A DNA stretch of 64,000 bases from Tyto alba (Eukaryota > Chordata > Aves > Strigiformes > Tytonidae), in contig NW_024881316.1 in assembly GCF_018691265.1 (NCBI RefSeq), forward strand, positions 29,798,819 through 29,862,818, in the 5' to 3' direction. Below, piece by piece: positions 1-12,630 of the stretch (within the stretch, counting starts at the first letter, position 1; each line of letters starts with the position of its first letter). Position numbers and translations under genes: made by a program. The notes under the pieces were generated by a model, which was not told where the DNA came from, did not search any database, and saw only the letters and a list, made by a program, of their open reading frames with translations.

Positions 1-266
1 AAACCCTTTGGATTGATTTCCTTTATTTCCTCAGTATCTTCTATTTCAGTCAAGCCCCATAATCAGACCTTAAAAAACAAGAAGAACAGGACTAGATTTT
101 GGGCTATATTATTATTGGAGATTGGCTTTCCTTTCCTCACATCATCTGCAAACAAAATTTACATGGTATTGTTTCAAGTGTAACCTACTGAAAGGCACAT
201 CAGTACTGAGATATCTAAATTAACTAAACTACTTTGGAGCAGAATAGATATTTTTATCTCAAGAAT

Positions 267-270
<4 letters not shown>

Positions 271-303
<33 letters not shown>
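271..303. repeat. (A)33 homopolymer
   Basis: Uninterrupted run of 33 A. No flanking target duplication or upstream retrosequence was recognised, so it is called a simple repeat rather than a retroposon tail. Confidence 0.95.
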
Positions 304-306
<3 letters not shown>

Positions 307-1406
307 CTGGCTAAAAAAGTGGATTATAAAATTAAAATAAGTTAATTTATTTGTATATATATTCTCTTACTGTCTTAATATGAAAATTTAAAGAGTTGCA
401 AAACAGAGAGCAATAGGAGATATGCTTTTCAGCTGTTACTTTATTTCTTTAGTCTTACTACCACTATCTGTTTAATATTGTAGAGTCTTTCACTCCACAT
501 AAAATCGTATTCTTTATCTTATATCCCAGTAGTTGCAGATGGCAAGTGAATGTAGCTACACCTCGAGTTCAAAGATGCATGATTATTGCTGCATAGAGAT
601 AGTGAATAAAGTTACTTCTCTGCCTCTACTATCCTGATTAATTTTAAGAAGTTCAAATAGCACTTTCATTATTAACTAATAAAGTGGGATCAGATTCCAT
701 TACTAAGAAAAAAAGGTTTTCACCTTTTTGGAGAAACACAATACAGTTATTTTTGTATTTTTAGAACACTTTTAAATTATTTCACTCTTTTCTATGAGGG
801 CAAAAGCATATTCTATCTTCTCTAGCTCAGGGTTATAAAACTAAGATCTGTGTATTTGTGACTGAACTGTGATTGAGGTCAGGGATGCTACAAAATTATC
901 TGGAAAATAAGACCAATGGGGGAACATGAGAAGAACTGCTATATTCATTGTGGAAGAAGAGAGACAAAAGAGAGAAAATAACTACAGACAAAGACCGAAA
1001 AGGGTGATATCGACATTCTTTGAAAAGTTTCAGATACTTCTGATACTGAACTGCCAATAAGAGAAAGAATTAGACAAAAATATAACAAAATTATGTAAAA
1101 CAACTGCATTTGAGTTATGTATTTTTGGGGACAAGGTGGGAAAGGAATGTCTGTATTAGTACACCAGGAAGCAAAACAAGTAAATGTAAGATCATTTAGA
1201 AACAATTTCAATAGATATGCAAGTGTGATCCAGTCACCAATCTGACACATATTTAAAATGAATCAAGTCCATTCTGTTACAATAAAGAAGGATGGACAAG
1301 GTACTTATCTTTTATTTTGAACTATGTAGTTCTCTTATTTTCCATGTGGAACATGACCTACCTTTCATTTCTGTGTAATAATAAAAAAGATTAAAGGTTG
1401 TCTCAC

Positions 1407-1644
1407 TTATTTTGTAAATACTGAAGTGCACTCTGCAGTTATTACAAAAAGATATACACTGCAGAATAGATATTTAGAAGATATTGGACGAGAACAGAGT
1501 GACAATATATCTCCCATTCCAGACTCTCTTATTCTTATTGTCTCCCAAATATCAACTTCTTGTGTTCTGCTGGCTAGGTCCTTGCAGCACGAACATTCAG
1601 TTCCTGATGGTTCAGAAAGTGTTACAGGAGAGCGTGAAAAAACT
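1407..1644 (-). CDS. Possible 3'-terminal exon of an unidentified minus-strand gene
   Basis: Open segment of 78 codons ending in TAA at 1409-1407. It is preceded on the minus strand by a pyrimidine-rich stretch and AG just after 1645. About 90 bases after the stop there is an AATAAA on the minus strand (1316-1311), as expected for a last exon. It starts in phase 2, which fits the phase-2 end of the candidate at 3975-4053, giving an Arg codon across the junction. The peptide has a Cys-rich patch (ECSCCKD) and I do not recognise it. Open stretches of this length are common by chance in AT-rich DNA, so this is only a candidate; spliced transcript reads would settle it. Confidence 0.2.
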
Positions 1645-2566
1645 CTACAGCAGTATAGAGTAGTACATAGTAGTATATTTCTGATAAGAAACCAAAGACT
1701 TCTTTCCAAAACCTGATTTGGAAAAAAAAGTCCTGAGTGAGGAACTCTAAGGGAAAACCTAACAAGCCAAGTTGAATGAGTAGACTAATCTAAGCCATTG
1801 TGTAATTGAATTTTTGAAGGCACTATTTCCATAAATCAAATCAAATTCCAGAAAAATGAGGACCCCTCCATACAATCTACACAGCCACTTACTGAGGTGA
1901 GTGATAATAAACATTCCCTTTTAGATTTGAAAAACTCTATACTGCATGGCTTATCTTACCAAAAGTGAAAAAGCTGCCTAGTTGAAAACTGGTGCAAAGG
2001 CCAGTCTTTCCCTTACCCAGGAACAACATCAACTCTAACCTTGGCTTGCAGATATATGTGAAATTCTGTTTGCTCAAGCCACAGAACATTAAAAACATAA
2101 AACTGATACCAGTGTCATTGAGCAGATGTAAAATCTAATAAAAAACATTATGTCATCTAAGGACTATTAGTGTTATTGCTCATGCCCAGAGGATCACTGA
2201 CATGCAGAAATGAGGGGTGCACGCTTACAAAGCAATCTTGGAAACAGTTAGTAGCCCAGTCAGACACTCTCTGCTACTTTAAGCATGAAATGAATTAAAT
2301 GTTCATTGACAGTATATGCCCACATCCCTACCAGTAACAGAAGAACCTTGGTGACTGCTAAAGATATGGAAGGAATTCAGGTTCTCACTGGAATTTTTAA
2401 GGGAAAATTTTAATTTAGTATTTGTGGAGAAAGGGTCTTCCTGGGAAGTGGCAGATATTTTTTGGCAATTTTCACTGTGTAATAGATGTCAAGAAGATAC
2501 ACAGTAATATACAGATATTTTCAGCCATTTTCATAATCTATCCATACTTAGGGTCCAAAGGAGAGC

Positions 2567-2620
2567 AAAATATGAATATTCTTTAAAATATGAATATTCT
2601 TGAAAATATGAATATTCTTG
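2567..2620. repeat. 18-bp x3 tandem repeat
   Basis: Three consecutive 18-base units, AAAATATGAATATTCTTK, where only the last base varies. Each unit contains the palindrome GAATATTC, so each could form a small hairpin. Confidence 0.95.
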
Positions 2621-3974
2621 AAAACTCAGATTTCAGTGCCTTTTGTAAAAATAATCTCTTTTAACCAATAACAAAATCATCATTAACAAAACTGAAAGCA
2701 TTTTCCAATGAAACACAGAATGGAAAAGTTAATGACATAGCATTATTTCTTCAAGCAAGCCAGAAAAGACTCCTGTCCTCTTTATAACTGTGGAAGTAAC
2801 TGCCATTTTAGGGACTAGGCCTGCAAGGTGTTCTGTACCATGAGCTTGGTGATAAGCCTGTTCAATACAGTGGCAGGGGCAGGGAAGGAGTCATGTTTTG
2901 ACACTGTTTATTACAGTGGGTTTGTCAGATTTAATGAAAACAAATAGCAGTATAGGAATGAGTTGGAAAGTCAGAGCTTCTGCCTTCTGATAATTAGAGT
3001 AAGGCTCTAAAAAAAGCTTTTTGGTGTTCAAACCACATTCTTACAATCTTTTTAAATTTAGTTTGCAATACTAGACAGACAGCTCTTCATGTAAATATTA
3101 GGTGTAATTGAAATGAAAATGGTAAATAATGCAAAAGTAAATTTGGTAAGGTTAGGGAAAAGTCTATTTACTTCAGACAGCAGTAACAGAGTGTGATGTA
3201 TTGTTTTATCAATGTTCTTACAAAAATGAAAAAAAATTATGCCTTTGGCATATGTACTTTCAGTAAGGATGGTGGCAGCTGGGAATTAGTTAGTCTATAC
3301 TACCATGCTTAAAAAAAAATAAATTTAGCTATATTGTCTACCAGATGTGTCCTATATATGTGTGTTGTATATTAGGTCATTTATTATTAGGTCAGTTATT
3401 TAAGGGTTTTACTTTTGACATATTACTTAGCAAGTTGAATACAGCTAAACAATTAACATTTATGAAATATCTTTGACAGTGACCCAGCCACTGGCCAAAA
3501 TCTGTGATGTCATGAAGTGATCTGAAGAATTAGATAAGAATGGCAGCATTATGAATGGAAAACTATTGCAAAATTTGGCTAAAGTTTAAAAAAGTGTCAG
3601 TCTTTATGCTATTTGTGTACATTTTAGAATAGACAGTTTGCCTAAGGAAACCTGTGTCCTTTTTCATTCTCCAGGGATATGTGTTGTATCTTTTTCTACT
3701 CTTCTTGCTAGATTTTTTGAGAACAAAATCAAAACTAAAATGTCTCATCTGTTTGATTTTTGTTGTTTTTGTTAACAATGCTAGACAGAGCTAAGCTAGC
3801 CTGACTAGAAAGAAGAGTTTAAGCTATTTGTTGTTTATCACACACATTATTTATAAGGCATTCATCTATAGCACAGATACAGCAGGTAGGTATGTCTCAC
3901 ATCTTGTCAAACTGCCACACTTGCTGTCAATTATATGAGCTCTCATACCTTTTGAGAAGGAATGGATCACATAC

Positions 3975-4053
3975 CTGAAACCAGGACATCCTGATCCTGA
4001 CAGTTCAGCTGGGGAACATTTATATTCACTGACTGCTGTTATCACAGTATCTA
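3975..4053 (-). CDS. Possible internal exon, unidentified minus-strand gene
   Basis: The minus-strand acceptor context is a long GT/CT-rich tract ending TTCAAAG, and the donor is TTTCAG/GTATGT, a good match to consensus. Between them are 25 full codons, phase 1 in and phase 2 out, open in this frame (includes KCSPAELSGSGCPGF). The out-phase fits the candidate at 1407-1644. The product is not recognised and the segment is short, so chance is a real alternative. Confidence 0.2.
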
Positions 4054-7000
4054 CTTTGAAGACATGCACACACACACAGAAAAATCTGTAAGACTAACCT
4101 ACAGGCATGACCTAGCCATATGATGCCTCCTTCTCCACCTAATGGCCTAACTGAAATATGAATCAAAGATATTTGTCCCAGGGATTAACAGCTCACAAAA
4201 TGTTTTAAAAGTATTTTATATTTTCAGCTTGTGTGATTGATCAGACATTTACAGTATTAGCAACACTGAGCATTTGACAAATTCCTTGAAATATCAGATG
4301 TTAAGCTCATTTTAAGCAAAATTGTCCTTTTTGTCATATGACATGTCAGGATGACTTAAGCTCTACAAAATTCCTCTTGCAGCAACAAGAGAATGGGAAA
4401 TCTGCTTTAAATTAATATTTCTAAGAGAGAGCTAAGATTAAGATATCATTACATGATTTCAGGAGTTATGGACTTAAATGAGACTCCAAATAGTGTAAAA
4501 AAATAAAATTGGACACTTATCAAAATAGACAGACAGCAAAAAAGTAGAATGAAGAAAAAAATATCTTCATTATTACTAGAAGCAGCTGAGGAAGTTAAAA
4601 CAGGGATGAATCTTTCTAGTCTATAATTGGAAGAGGAATCAGAAGGTGTGAATTAAAGCTAAGGAGGTAGTGCCAAGGAAAAGCTGGCCAAAATACAATT
4701 GCTATGGATAAATCAGGATGTCATCCCCATCATGTAGGCACTGCAAAATCCTGCTAGAGAATCCTAATATATAGTACTCAGGGGTACATTTAGCAGGAGG
4801 ATGAAGGTAGCTGTAATCTCTTTCCCTGCAGTAACATCACTGTGCTGAGCTGCCCTGCATGTCAGAGGAGAGCAAAGGTGTTGTAGCAGAGCCCAGCCCC
4901 TCAAGCTTGACACTGCTACCATCACACCATCACCTGGGACACCCACTGGGGAAGGAAGGTCATACTGTACCCAACCAGCCATGGTCTCTTGGGACATCTC
5001 ATGGACAGTTTAAAATAACTGTCTGCCCAGCAATAACTAATCTTTTGTGAACCTCCATGTCCTTCAGAGGGTGGCAAGTAGCAAGAGAGGCCAAAGAATG
5101 ATCTCCATGATCTGTACAAACACCCACCTGAGTGCACGAAGATACTGGCCTTTGAAATGCATTAAAGACATTAATGAACTGCACTTATAATTTATTAGAC
5201 ATATAGTCGTAAGTAAAAGGTTCCCATTAGTTAAATGGTCAGTCAGCTAATCTTGGAAAAATAGAGGATGCCTGTAATCCCATAATAGTGTCCCCACTTT
5301 AAGACTTTGTGAGAGACATACTTTAAAACGGCAATAAGTTCTAGGTCAGTTGATGGGGCAGGGTGCGTTTGGAGGCAGCTGGGGAGGTGCCATGGCAGTT
5401 TGACACAGGGATAGGATGGTTTGCACATTTTGTCCTTCCAGTGGCTCTCTTGTAACTAAGCCCTTAATGGCAACATGCTTGTCACAGAGCAGAGAACCTT
5501 CTGGAGCAGCAGGCTATGTTTGCCCCATAGGAACAACAAATTGCCAGGTACCACAGGAATTTCAGCTGATTAGAACCTGGATGTTGGGTATTGTCTGCCC
5601 AGTCCCATAAGTGATAGGGCCTGGGGTGGCTGGGGACACACAGAAGAGAGCCCGCAGGAATCACAAAAATAATCTTGGTTTCATATATATACAAAGTACT
5701 ACTGTTTTGGTCATCTAAGCGGTATTAACCTCACAAGGGTCTGTTATCCTACAAGTCCCCAGTACTCCCTTCCAACTTCTTCGGAACTACAGCTGCTTCT
5801 CATATAAATCCCCCATAATCACCTTGAAATTCAGGTATCCCTCATGGCACTATCTGTAACTTCTGTCAGCGTCTTACATGGTTATTTGTCATGTCTGGCA
5901 ACTTCTTATGTCATTCCTCATTGTACCTTATGTCCTGTTCACTTAGCTTAACGTTAGTATAGAGACTAGTCAGTAGCTTAGTCACCTGCCTGTAGCCCTA
6001 ACTGTACACTTTCTTTAGTTTTTGCATCAGAAAAATAAATGGAAATTGAATTACAAGTGAGGCTCAGGAAGACTCATGACAGAAAAAGATGTTGAGATGA
6101 TTTCTATCAAGAAATGATGTCTATCAAGGTATGGAATTATACATATTTGAGTCACTTATCTTGAAAAATAAAACGAACCAAATAAATATTTTATCCAGTG
6201 CACTTGAGTGAGTGTATGAAACTGACATTTAAATGACAAAAAGATACCTGAGTGCAGTTCTGGAAATTCATCTGTTTAGTTAAGATGCACTCTCTCATAG
6301 ATCTTGAATCTTACATTATAGGCAGAACTTCTTCCATCTTTACTATAAAACTGCCTTTTAAAAATATTTTTAAAGCCATTTTTAAATATTCACTTTCATA
6401 ATCAAGCATAATTGCTAGCCTGCTGTCTTTTATCAAAGCACTTACCATGTATTGCACCTTCAATTTTATTTTTTTCAGTGTGGGCAGAATGACAGAGGTG
6501 AGCTTTTCTCCAGCAAAGGTTTCATACTGATGCCAAATAGTCTTTTATTTTGACATTGAATTTAATATATTTTTTCTTTATCTACAGATTTTTTCAGTTT
6601 ACCAGCCTTTTATTACTCTAACTTCTGATCACTTATCTCTTTCTCTGTATATTATTCTGTCTTATATATGGTCGGGTAGATTTTACTTAAATGGGTAAAA
6701 TAATGGATGTTTTTGAAAGATCCTTGCTATTTTTTCCAAGATGCTGAGTTAAAATTTTTCACACTCATTCTAAAACCAGTGTTTCTCTGCTAAAAAGAAA
6801 CAGAATAAAGAGAATTTGTGCTGTGCTATTGAAACATTTCCATTTATTAAACAGAGTGGGAAGGGATTTACTGACATGGATAGAAACTTGTAATTAGAAT
6901 AGAAGCATGTTCTGACAAAAAACTGCCCACCTTTGCCAGAGGAATATGAGATTTTTTTAAACTGTACTGTGAGGTTCAAGTTACCCCACAGGCAAAGGTC

Positions 7001-7530
7001 TATTTAACCATTAACACAGACAGATCATTGAGTTGTAGGGCCTTGGCAGGTTACAACACATAAAATGAGTTACAGTTACTCTAGAATAATCTGAGAGACA
7101 ATAATTGCATGCAAACTCTTATCTTGTCTGACAGATATTATTGCCCTTCACCAGAAAACCTGAATAGCTGATACATAAAGTTGATGACAATAGCACTTTC
7201 TTGCAGCCTCTTATTTTTCATAGTTAAGGCTCTACCAGGATGTAAAATGCATTTTTAGAGTTCTTTGAGTCTTTTTTTTTTTTTTAATTTTTCTTTTACA
7301 TATGTTGTTACTAACTGTCTACTGAACAGAACTATGTAGCAATGGAGAAAGCAGAAACACCTTTCTCAGTTAGTTTTAAGAAGTCTTGCAGAGGCTGGTC
7401 TGGTTCTGGTCTTGAATGATCTTAAGAGATCTTCGGTTTTGTTCCACTTTTTATAAAAGTAAAATACAAAGTTTCTTGTTTATCTCAGTGTAGCACATGG
7501 ATCATACTCTACCCAGAGGTGAGAAACAAC

Positions 7531-8475
7531 TGGAATCCCTCAGGGGTCCATCCTGGGAACTGTCCTATTTAATGTCATCAGTGATCTAGCAATGGAGTGG
7601 GCAATGGACACTGGAGCACACTCTGATGAGGCCATCAGGGGACAACCATCCGGGGCACACAGGTGATACTCTCAAGGGCAGGGCTGCCACCCAGACAGCC
7701 CTGGAGAGGCTGGAGGAATGGGGCAATAGGAACCACATGAAATTCAGCAATGACAAATGCCGACTCCTGCACCTGGGAAGGAAGAGCTGCTGGCAGTGGT
7801 ACAGACCGTGGCCCGCCTGCCCGGAGAGCAGCTCTGCTGATGGGACCCTGGGGGTCCTGCTGGGCAGAAAGCTGAACATGAGCCAGCAGTGAGCCCTGGC
7901 AGCAGGGATGGCCAGCAACATTCTGGGCTGTGGTGACAGAAGCATGACCAGTAGTTCAAGATGATGTCTATAATATCACAGGCAGTTTGGGCCCCATAGT
8001 ACAAGAAGAATATTGGTAAACAGGAAAAAGTTCAGTACAGGGCCACCAGGTTGGTCAGATCCTGGAGTACTTTGTGAGAAGAGGCTGAGGCACTTGGGCA
8101 CGTTCAGCCTGGAGAAGAGATAGCCCTGGCTGGGACCAAACAGCAGCCTCCTCAGTACCTACAAGGAAGTTATCAGGAAGATGGACACAGACCCTTCACA
8201 GTGGTATATAGCAGCAAGCATAAATTGTCATAGAACAGTTTCTGACAGGACATAAGGAGAAACATTTTCTCATTGTTGACAGTCCAGCAGTGGAGAAGGT
8301 GGGCTCAGAGAAGTTGTGCACTCTCCATCCCTGGAGGTTTTCAAAATAAGACTGGATAAAACCCTGAGCAACCTGGTCTGATCTCATAGATAACCCTGCT
8401 TTGAGCAGGAAGCTGGACTAGAGACCTTCTGAGCTTGTTTTCACCCTGAATCATCCTGTGATTCTGTGACATTCT
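7531..8475 (+). mobile_element. CR1 LINE, 5'-truncated copy
   Basis: This is the 3' part of a CR1 non-LTR retrotransposon. It begins inside the reverse-transcriptase frame at the segment equivalent to the 'GxPQGSxLGPxLFN' motif (CCTCAGGGGTCCATCCTGGG), now frameshifted. From about 7700 a readable frame gives WGNRNHMKFSNDKCRLLHLG and later a KLNMSQQ segment, both standard CR1 ORF2 text. It continues through the 'AGGCACTTGGGCACGTTCAG' region and the long 3' tail, ending near GATTCTGTGAC, a decayed form of the CR1 terminal repeat. Stops and frameshifts show it is dead. Its tail is closely similar to the copy at 19.6-20.05 kb, so both probably belong to one CR1 subfamily. Confidence 0.92.
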
Positions 8476-9021
8476 TGTGAATAAAACAGAATCCATTGAA
8501 GTTGCCAAATGCAAAAATGAAAATGATGCAGGCACAGTCAAAGTACGGTTTTGTGTTTACAATATGCATCTCTTGGAGGATATTTTATTTTACTTATCCA
8601 GGTAGTATTCTTATTACCCTTTGTGGCTACATTAGAAATACCCTAAAATCCCTAACTGGGTCAATTTACCATTTAAATGTGTGATAAAATATATCTTACC
8701 ATCTTCGTACTGGTGTGTGCTCTGGCTGCTTTCTGGTGCTGAATTCAGTGCTTATCACAATTTGGCTTTGTGTCGCTCAGAGACCACCCACATAACCAGA
8801 GAGAAGGATGAGCCTCATTGTGCCAATCTTGACAGCTGAAGCAGCCATGAAATGCATCAGCCTGAACTTTTAGAACAAGAAATATTAGGCCAGTTTATCC
8901 TTCTGGTTCCTTTGCTTATTTCAATGAGCTGAATAAGGTTTTAATAGTCTCAGCATTAGAAAGGAAAAAGATTTGTAAGTGGAGGTTACATCTACTTACA
9001 GAGGTAACCAAAGCACCTGTT

Positions 9022-9026
9022 ATATA

Positions 9027-9059
<33 letters not shown>
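9022..9059. repeat. (TA)n followed by (A)30
   Basis: A short TA repeat runs directly into 30 consecutive A. Simple sequence repeat. Confidence 0.95.
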
Positions 9060-9063
<4 letters not shown>

Positions 9064-10532
9064 TTTTGAGCATACATCCTTTTATTACCAAAAAAAATAT
9101 CTCAGCTTTCCCTAGAAACTGTGTTTTGCTATATCCAGAGCCCATCATACACACAGAAAAGTACTACTGCTTAAATATTATTCCTTTCTGGAAATAAAAA
9201 GAATATACTAGCTACTAATCCAAAATACAATGTTTTGGAATAACATGCCATTTCTTTAAGATTTGTAAAACAAATCCTGAAAGGATTTATTTCACATGTG
9301 AGTTATTGGGAAGAGCAAATCTTTTGTTGCCTGAATTTTCTCAGGGATTTGTAAACTTAGCACTGAGACATTAAGACAGCACTGAATTTTTAACAGAAGT
9401 TTTATGTAAATTCTCCATAAATGCAGTGTGAAGCTCCACACAAGGACACTCTTTGTGGAACTGAGATCTAAAGACACCGTAAATATATCAAATCACAGGC
9501 TGGACAACTCAAAAGCTGGGTAAGAAGGTAGGGAAAAGTAAGGGTGAATATTTGTGGTTTACCAATTCATGTTAACCAGTCAGTGCTGGTTTGCATTTTA
9601 CCTGGGTATGGGGCAATGGTACTATGTCACTGTTCAAAAACTACACTGTTTCATGGGGAACAACTGAAAAATGCTCTGTGCCACAAAAGCACTTCTATTA
9701 TACTCTTAAATATAAAAAAGATATGACAGAACACAGGTATTGGTGCATTTTTAAGTGTCCAGATGAGGGGACTGATTAACACGTTTGATTTTCAATTCTT
9801 GCCTGAAGTTTTGATAGTGCTAATCTGCATGTTTTTTGCAAGCTATGAGGTCCTGAATGCTGACTGTTTCATTTTCACTTCCCATAAAATCCTATTTATA
9901 AAAAAATAGAATAAATAAAAAATTAAAACAGATAAATTATTGCTTTGCAGTTATGCCTTTTGTCTATCAACAGAGAGTAAAAACATCTCAAGAAAATTAA
10001 AGGTACAATTTTGCCTAGAGTTATTGTTAATGCCAGGAGAGAGTTTGACCAGTAGAAATTAATAGTGTATTTTTTTCAAGCAATACAAACATAACTCCTT
10101 CTCTCTTTCCCTCTCCTCAGCTAAATATTTGTAAACGCTCATGTATAAAATGTGTCCATTCTTAATAGAATAAATATACACTCACATGGCAGCATCTTAT
10201 ACTACTTTAATTTCACACTCATTTTTTTTGGATACCCAGAATATAACATAACTTTCATAAACAATTAATTGCAGAATTTTTTTGTAAGCAACAAGCTCTA
10301 CATATATTACCAGGAAAAAAAAATAAGAAATTTTTCAAGTCTATTAAGAAGACAAAAACATTTTTGAGGTATTGAACCTTAGAAGCACATGAAAGCAAAA
10401 ATCCGTAGGTAGGAAATACAGTGGTTATGCAGCTATAGGCTGAACTGAGCAGTGAAGATTCCCTCATGACATATAAAGAGGCTTTTAAAATTTCTCTATG
10501 GAAATGGATTTCCTATCACATTTTTCAACATT

Positions 10533-10549
10533 AAAAAAAAAAAAAAAAA
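10533..10549. repeat. (A)17 homopolymer
   Basis: Uninterrupted run of 17 A located about 110 bases before the solo LTR. Confidence 0.9.
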
Positions 10550-10657
10550 GTGATATTTATCATAAATTAAGTAGACCTATACAGAAAAGCTGTTTTCTGT
10601 CCACAGAGGAATACAAGAAGAAAACTGAATTGTAGAAAATCTTCTGCCATAATCTGT

Positions 10658-11251
10658 TGTGCTGGTTTTGTCTGGGATGGAGTGAATTTTCTTCATTATT
10701 TCTAGTACGGGGCTATGTTTTGGCTTTGTGCTGAGAACAGTGCTGATAATACAGGGATGTTTTAGTTACTGCTGGGCAGCGCTTGTACAGCGCCAAGGCT
10801 TTTACTGCTCCTCACCCCACCCCACCAGTGAGTGGGCTGGGGGTGCGCAAGGAGTTGGGCGGGGACACGGCCGGGACAGCTGTCCCCAACTGACCCAAGG
10901 GATATCCCACACCATATGGCGTCATGTTCAGCATATAAGGCTGGAGGAAGAAGAAGGAAGGTTGTTCAGAGTGATGGTGTTTTTTTATTCCTAAGTCACT
11001 GTTATGTGTGATGGAGCCCAGCTGTCCCAGAGATGGCTGAGCCCTTGCCTGCCCATGGGAAGTGGTGAATGAATTCCTTGTTTTGCTTTGTATACACACG
11101 TGCAGCTTTTGCTTTCCCTATTAAACTGTCTTTATCTCAACCCATGAGTTTTCTCAGTTTTACCCTTCTGATTCTCTCCCCCAGCCCGCTGTGGGGGAGT
11201 GTGCGAGTGGCTGTGTGGGGCTTAGTTGCCGTCTGGGGTTAAACCACAACA
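10658..11251 (+). mobile_element. Solo LTR of an avian endogenous retrovirus
   Basis: Complete LTR of about 594 bp with TG at the left end (TGTGCTGGTTTTG) and CA at the right end (GGTTAAACCACAACA). The inside has the expected order: a GC-richer U3, a TATA-type box, and a late ATTAAA polyadenylation signal at 11120-11125. The U5 end (GGGTTAAACCACAACA) is the reverse complement of the left end of the minus-oriented LTR at 60.7 kb, and the two share U3 landmarks, so they are one family. There is no adjacent gag/pol/env sequence or second LTR, so it is a solo LTR left by recombination. No target duplication is evident: the 5-base flanks TCTGT and CATGC differ. It is therefore older than, or rearranged relative to, the 60.7-kb copy. 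Confidence 0.9.
10931..10940 (+). promoter_or_regulatory. TATA-type box of the LTR promoter
   Basis: GCATATAAGG lies in the middle of the LTR, about 180 bases before its ATTAAA signal. That is the usual position of the retroviral U3 promoter. Whether it is active cannot be told from sequence. Confidence 0.6.
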
Positions 11252-12586
11252 CATGCTCTATGCTTGATTTCAAAAGGTCATCTGCATGAGTGAGAAAAAT
11301 CATACATTTTCAGTGCCTGTTGAATCATTTTTCCAGGAATGAAAATCTGTCTCATTATGTAAATGACAGCAAGTGAATTTTTTTTTTTCAAAAGTATCTT
11401 GGCCAGTTAGAAGTGGAATAATATTACAAATTATATTGTATATAAATCACATTATTATGATCAGAGAGTAACAGCTGTTAATGTGTACAGACCAGAAGGG
11501 GTTTTGACCTCTTGTACTAAGGCTGAAATGTTCTGTAAATCCTTGCCATTCCCTGGGCTCTTTATTCCTTTACAATTTTCCCACAACACTGTGAAAATGA
11601 AAACCAGCATATTAATAAAGTTAATCTTTTTCTTTCTCTCTACACTTAGGTAAATACATATTTTTCAGATCTGTGATAATGTAGAAGGAGAAAAATGGGT
11701 GTTAATATTTAGAGGCATCTCATTTCAAGTATTCATCTAATACAAGAAGTATTTGGAAAAAACATTATGTTTGGCTGGTAAACTCCTCCAGTGTGTCAGT
11801 TTTTCAAGACATGCTATGACTGAGACTTGTTTCTAGCTGAACCTACAGAAATAGGATAAAGTGACTAGTAGCAGTTATTTCAAAACTCATGTAAGCCAGC
11901 AAAAGAAGGAAAGGTCAAGAAAATAAATACTGGAGACAATATGTTTAGTTGACACTGCCTCTTTTATGTAGAACTTTCTCACCTGTGCATGTTAGTACTG
12001 TTTTGTTTTATCAAATTTGTTTAGATTTTAATCTGTCTTCAATGATCTTTAGTACAGTTATAAGCAGGAAAACTCATCTCTTTCTCACCATAGAATCTAT
12101 GCTCGTAAATTATAAAACATAAGACTTAAGATGTGCCCTATTGAGTTCTTGGATCCAAATCTGTTGTGCCCAAATGACCTCTGGAAATACTCCATATCCT
12201 AAAATTCCATATTAAGAGGTAAGGTTTCTGGCATACTGCAGGCAGCACCTTTCTGATCAAATTTTTACAACAAAATACTACCTACAAAGTCAGCAAATGA
12301 TAAACAGAACATTTATAGGTGAGATCTATCCAGAAAGCAGTATTTATCTCCCAACTTGTGAAGAAAAAAATGGGTGGTTTTGCAGCCTTTTACCATTGAC
12401 ACTTAGAGATAAGTTGCCTTTGGTGTGATGGGTCTTCTGAATCCTCTCCTGAATTGTGACTAGCTCTCTAAACCTGCAGAGATCACACCAAGCTACACAT
12501 GAGTCTACTGGAATCCATTGCATAACTCACATTGTCTTCCACAGATCTTGACAACATATTCTTACTCACTTACATGACATGGTCAT

Positions 12587-12630
12587 TAGTTCTCCCACTG
12601 ATCTTACTGGAGTCTGATTTTGGCCCTTGG
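12587..12630 (+). repeat. Ancient dispersed repeat remnant (CACTGA...TGGAG...TTTGGCCC type)
   Basis: The stretch TCTCCCACTGATCTTACTGG followed by AGTCTGATTTTGGCCC resembles an old amniote repeat built around CCACTGACTTCAATGGAG and ending in TTTGGCCC. Similar fragments occur at 22.66 and 42.87 kb. The family assignment is from memory and needs a repeat-library search. Confidence 0.35.

Larger units (their letters stand above)
1..7530. other. AT-rich unique DNA without recognisable gene
   Basis: This stretch is mostly AT-rich non-repetitive sequence. It holds a 33-base A run at 271-303, an 18-bp x3 repeat at 2567-2620, and two weak minus-strand exon candidates (1407-1644 and 3975-4053) listed separately. 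The part from 4.8 to 5.65 kb is somewhat richer in GC, but its open frames are short and overlap on both strands, so I assign no product. I recognise no mobile element here. Confidence 0.6.
8476..10657. other. AT-rich DNA, simple repeats only
   Basis: No recognisable gene or mobile element. The stretch holds a (TA)n/(A)30 run and a shorter (A)17 run just before the LTR at 10.66 kb. Confidence 0.6.

Noticed and set aside
7586..8004. Open frames of 86-119 codons on the minus strand
   Set aside because: Antisense shadows of the CR1 reverse-transcriptase remnant.
10655..10661. Possible extra 7-base inverted repeat TGTTGTG/CACAACA at the ends of the 10.7-kb LTR
   Set aside because: The family left end is better placed at TGTGCTGG (10658), by comparison with the U3 end TGTCCTGG of the 60.7-kb copy; the longer match is probably fortuitous.
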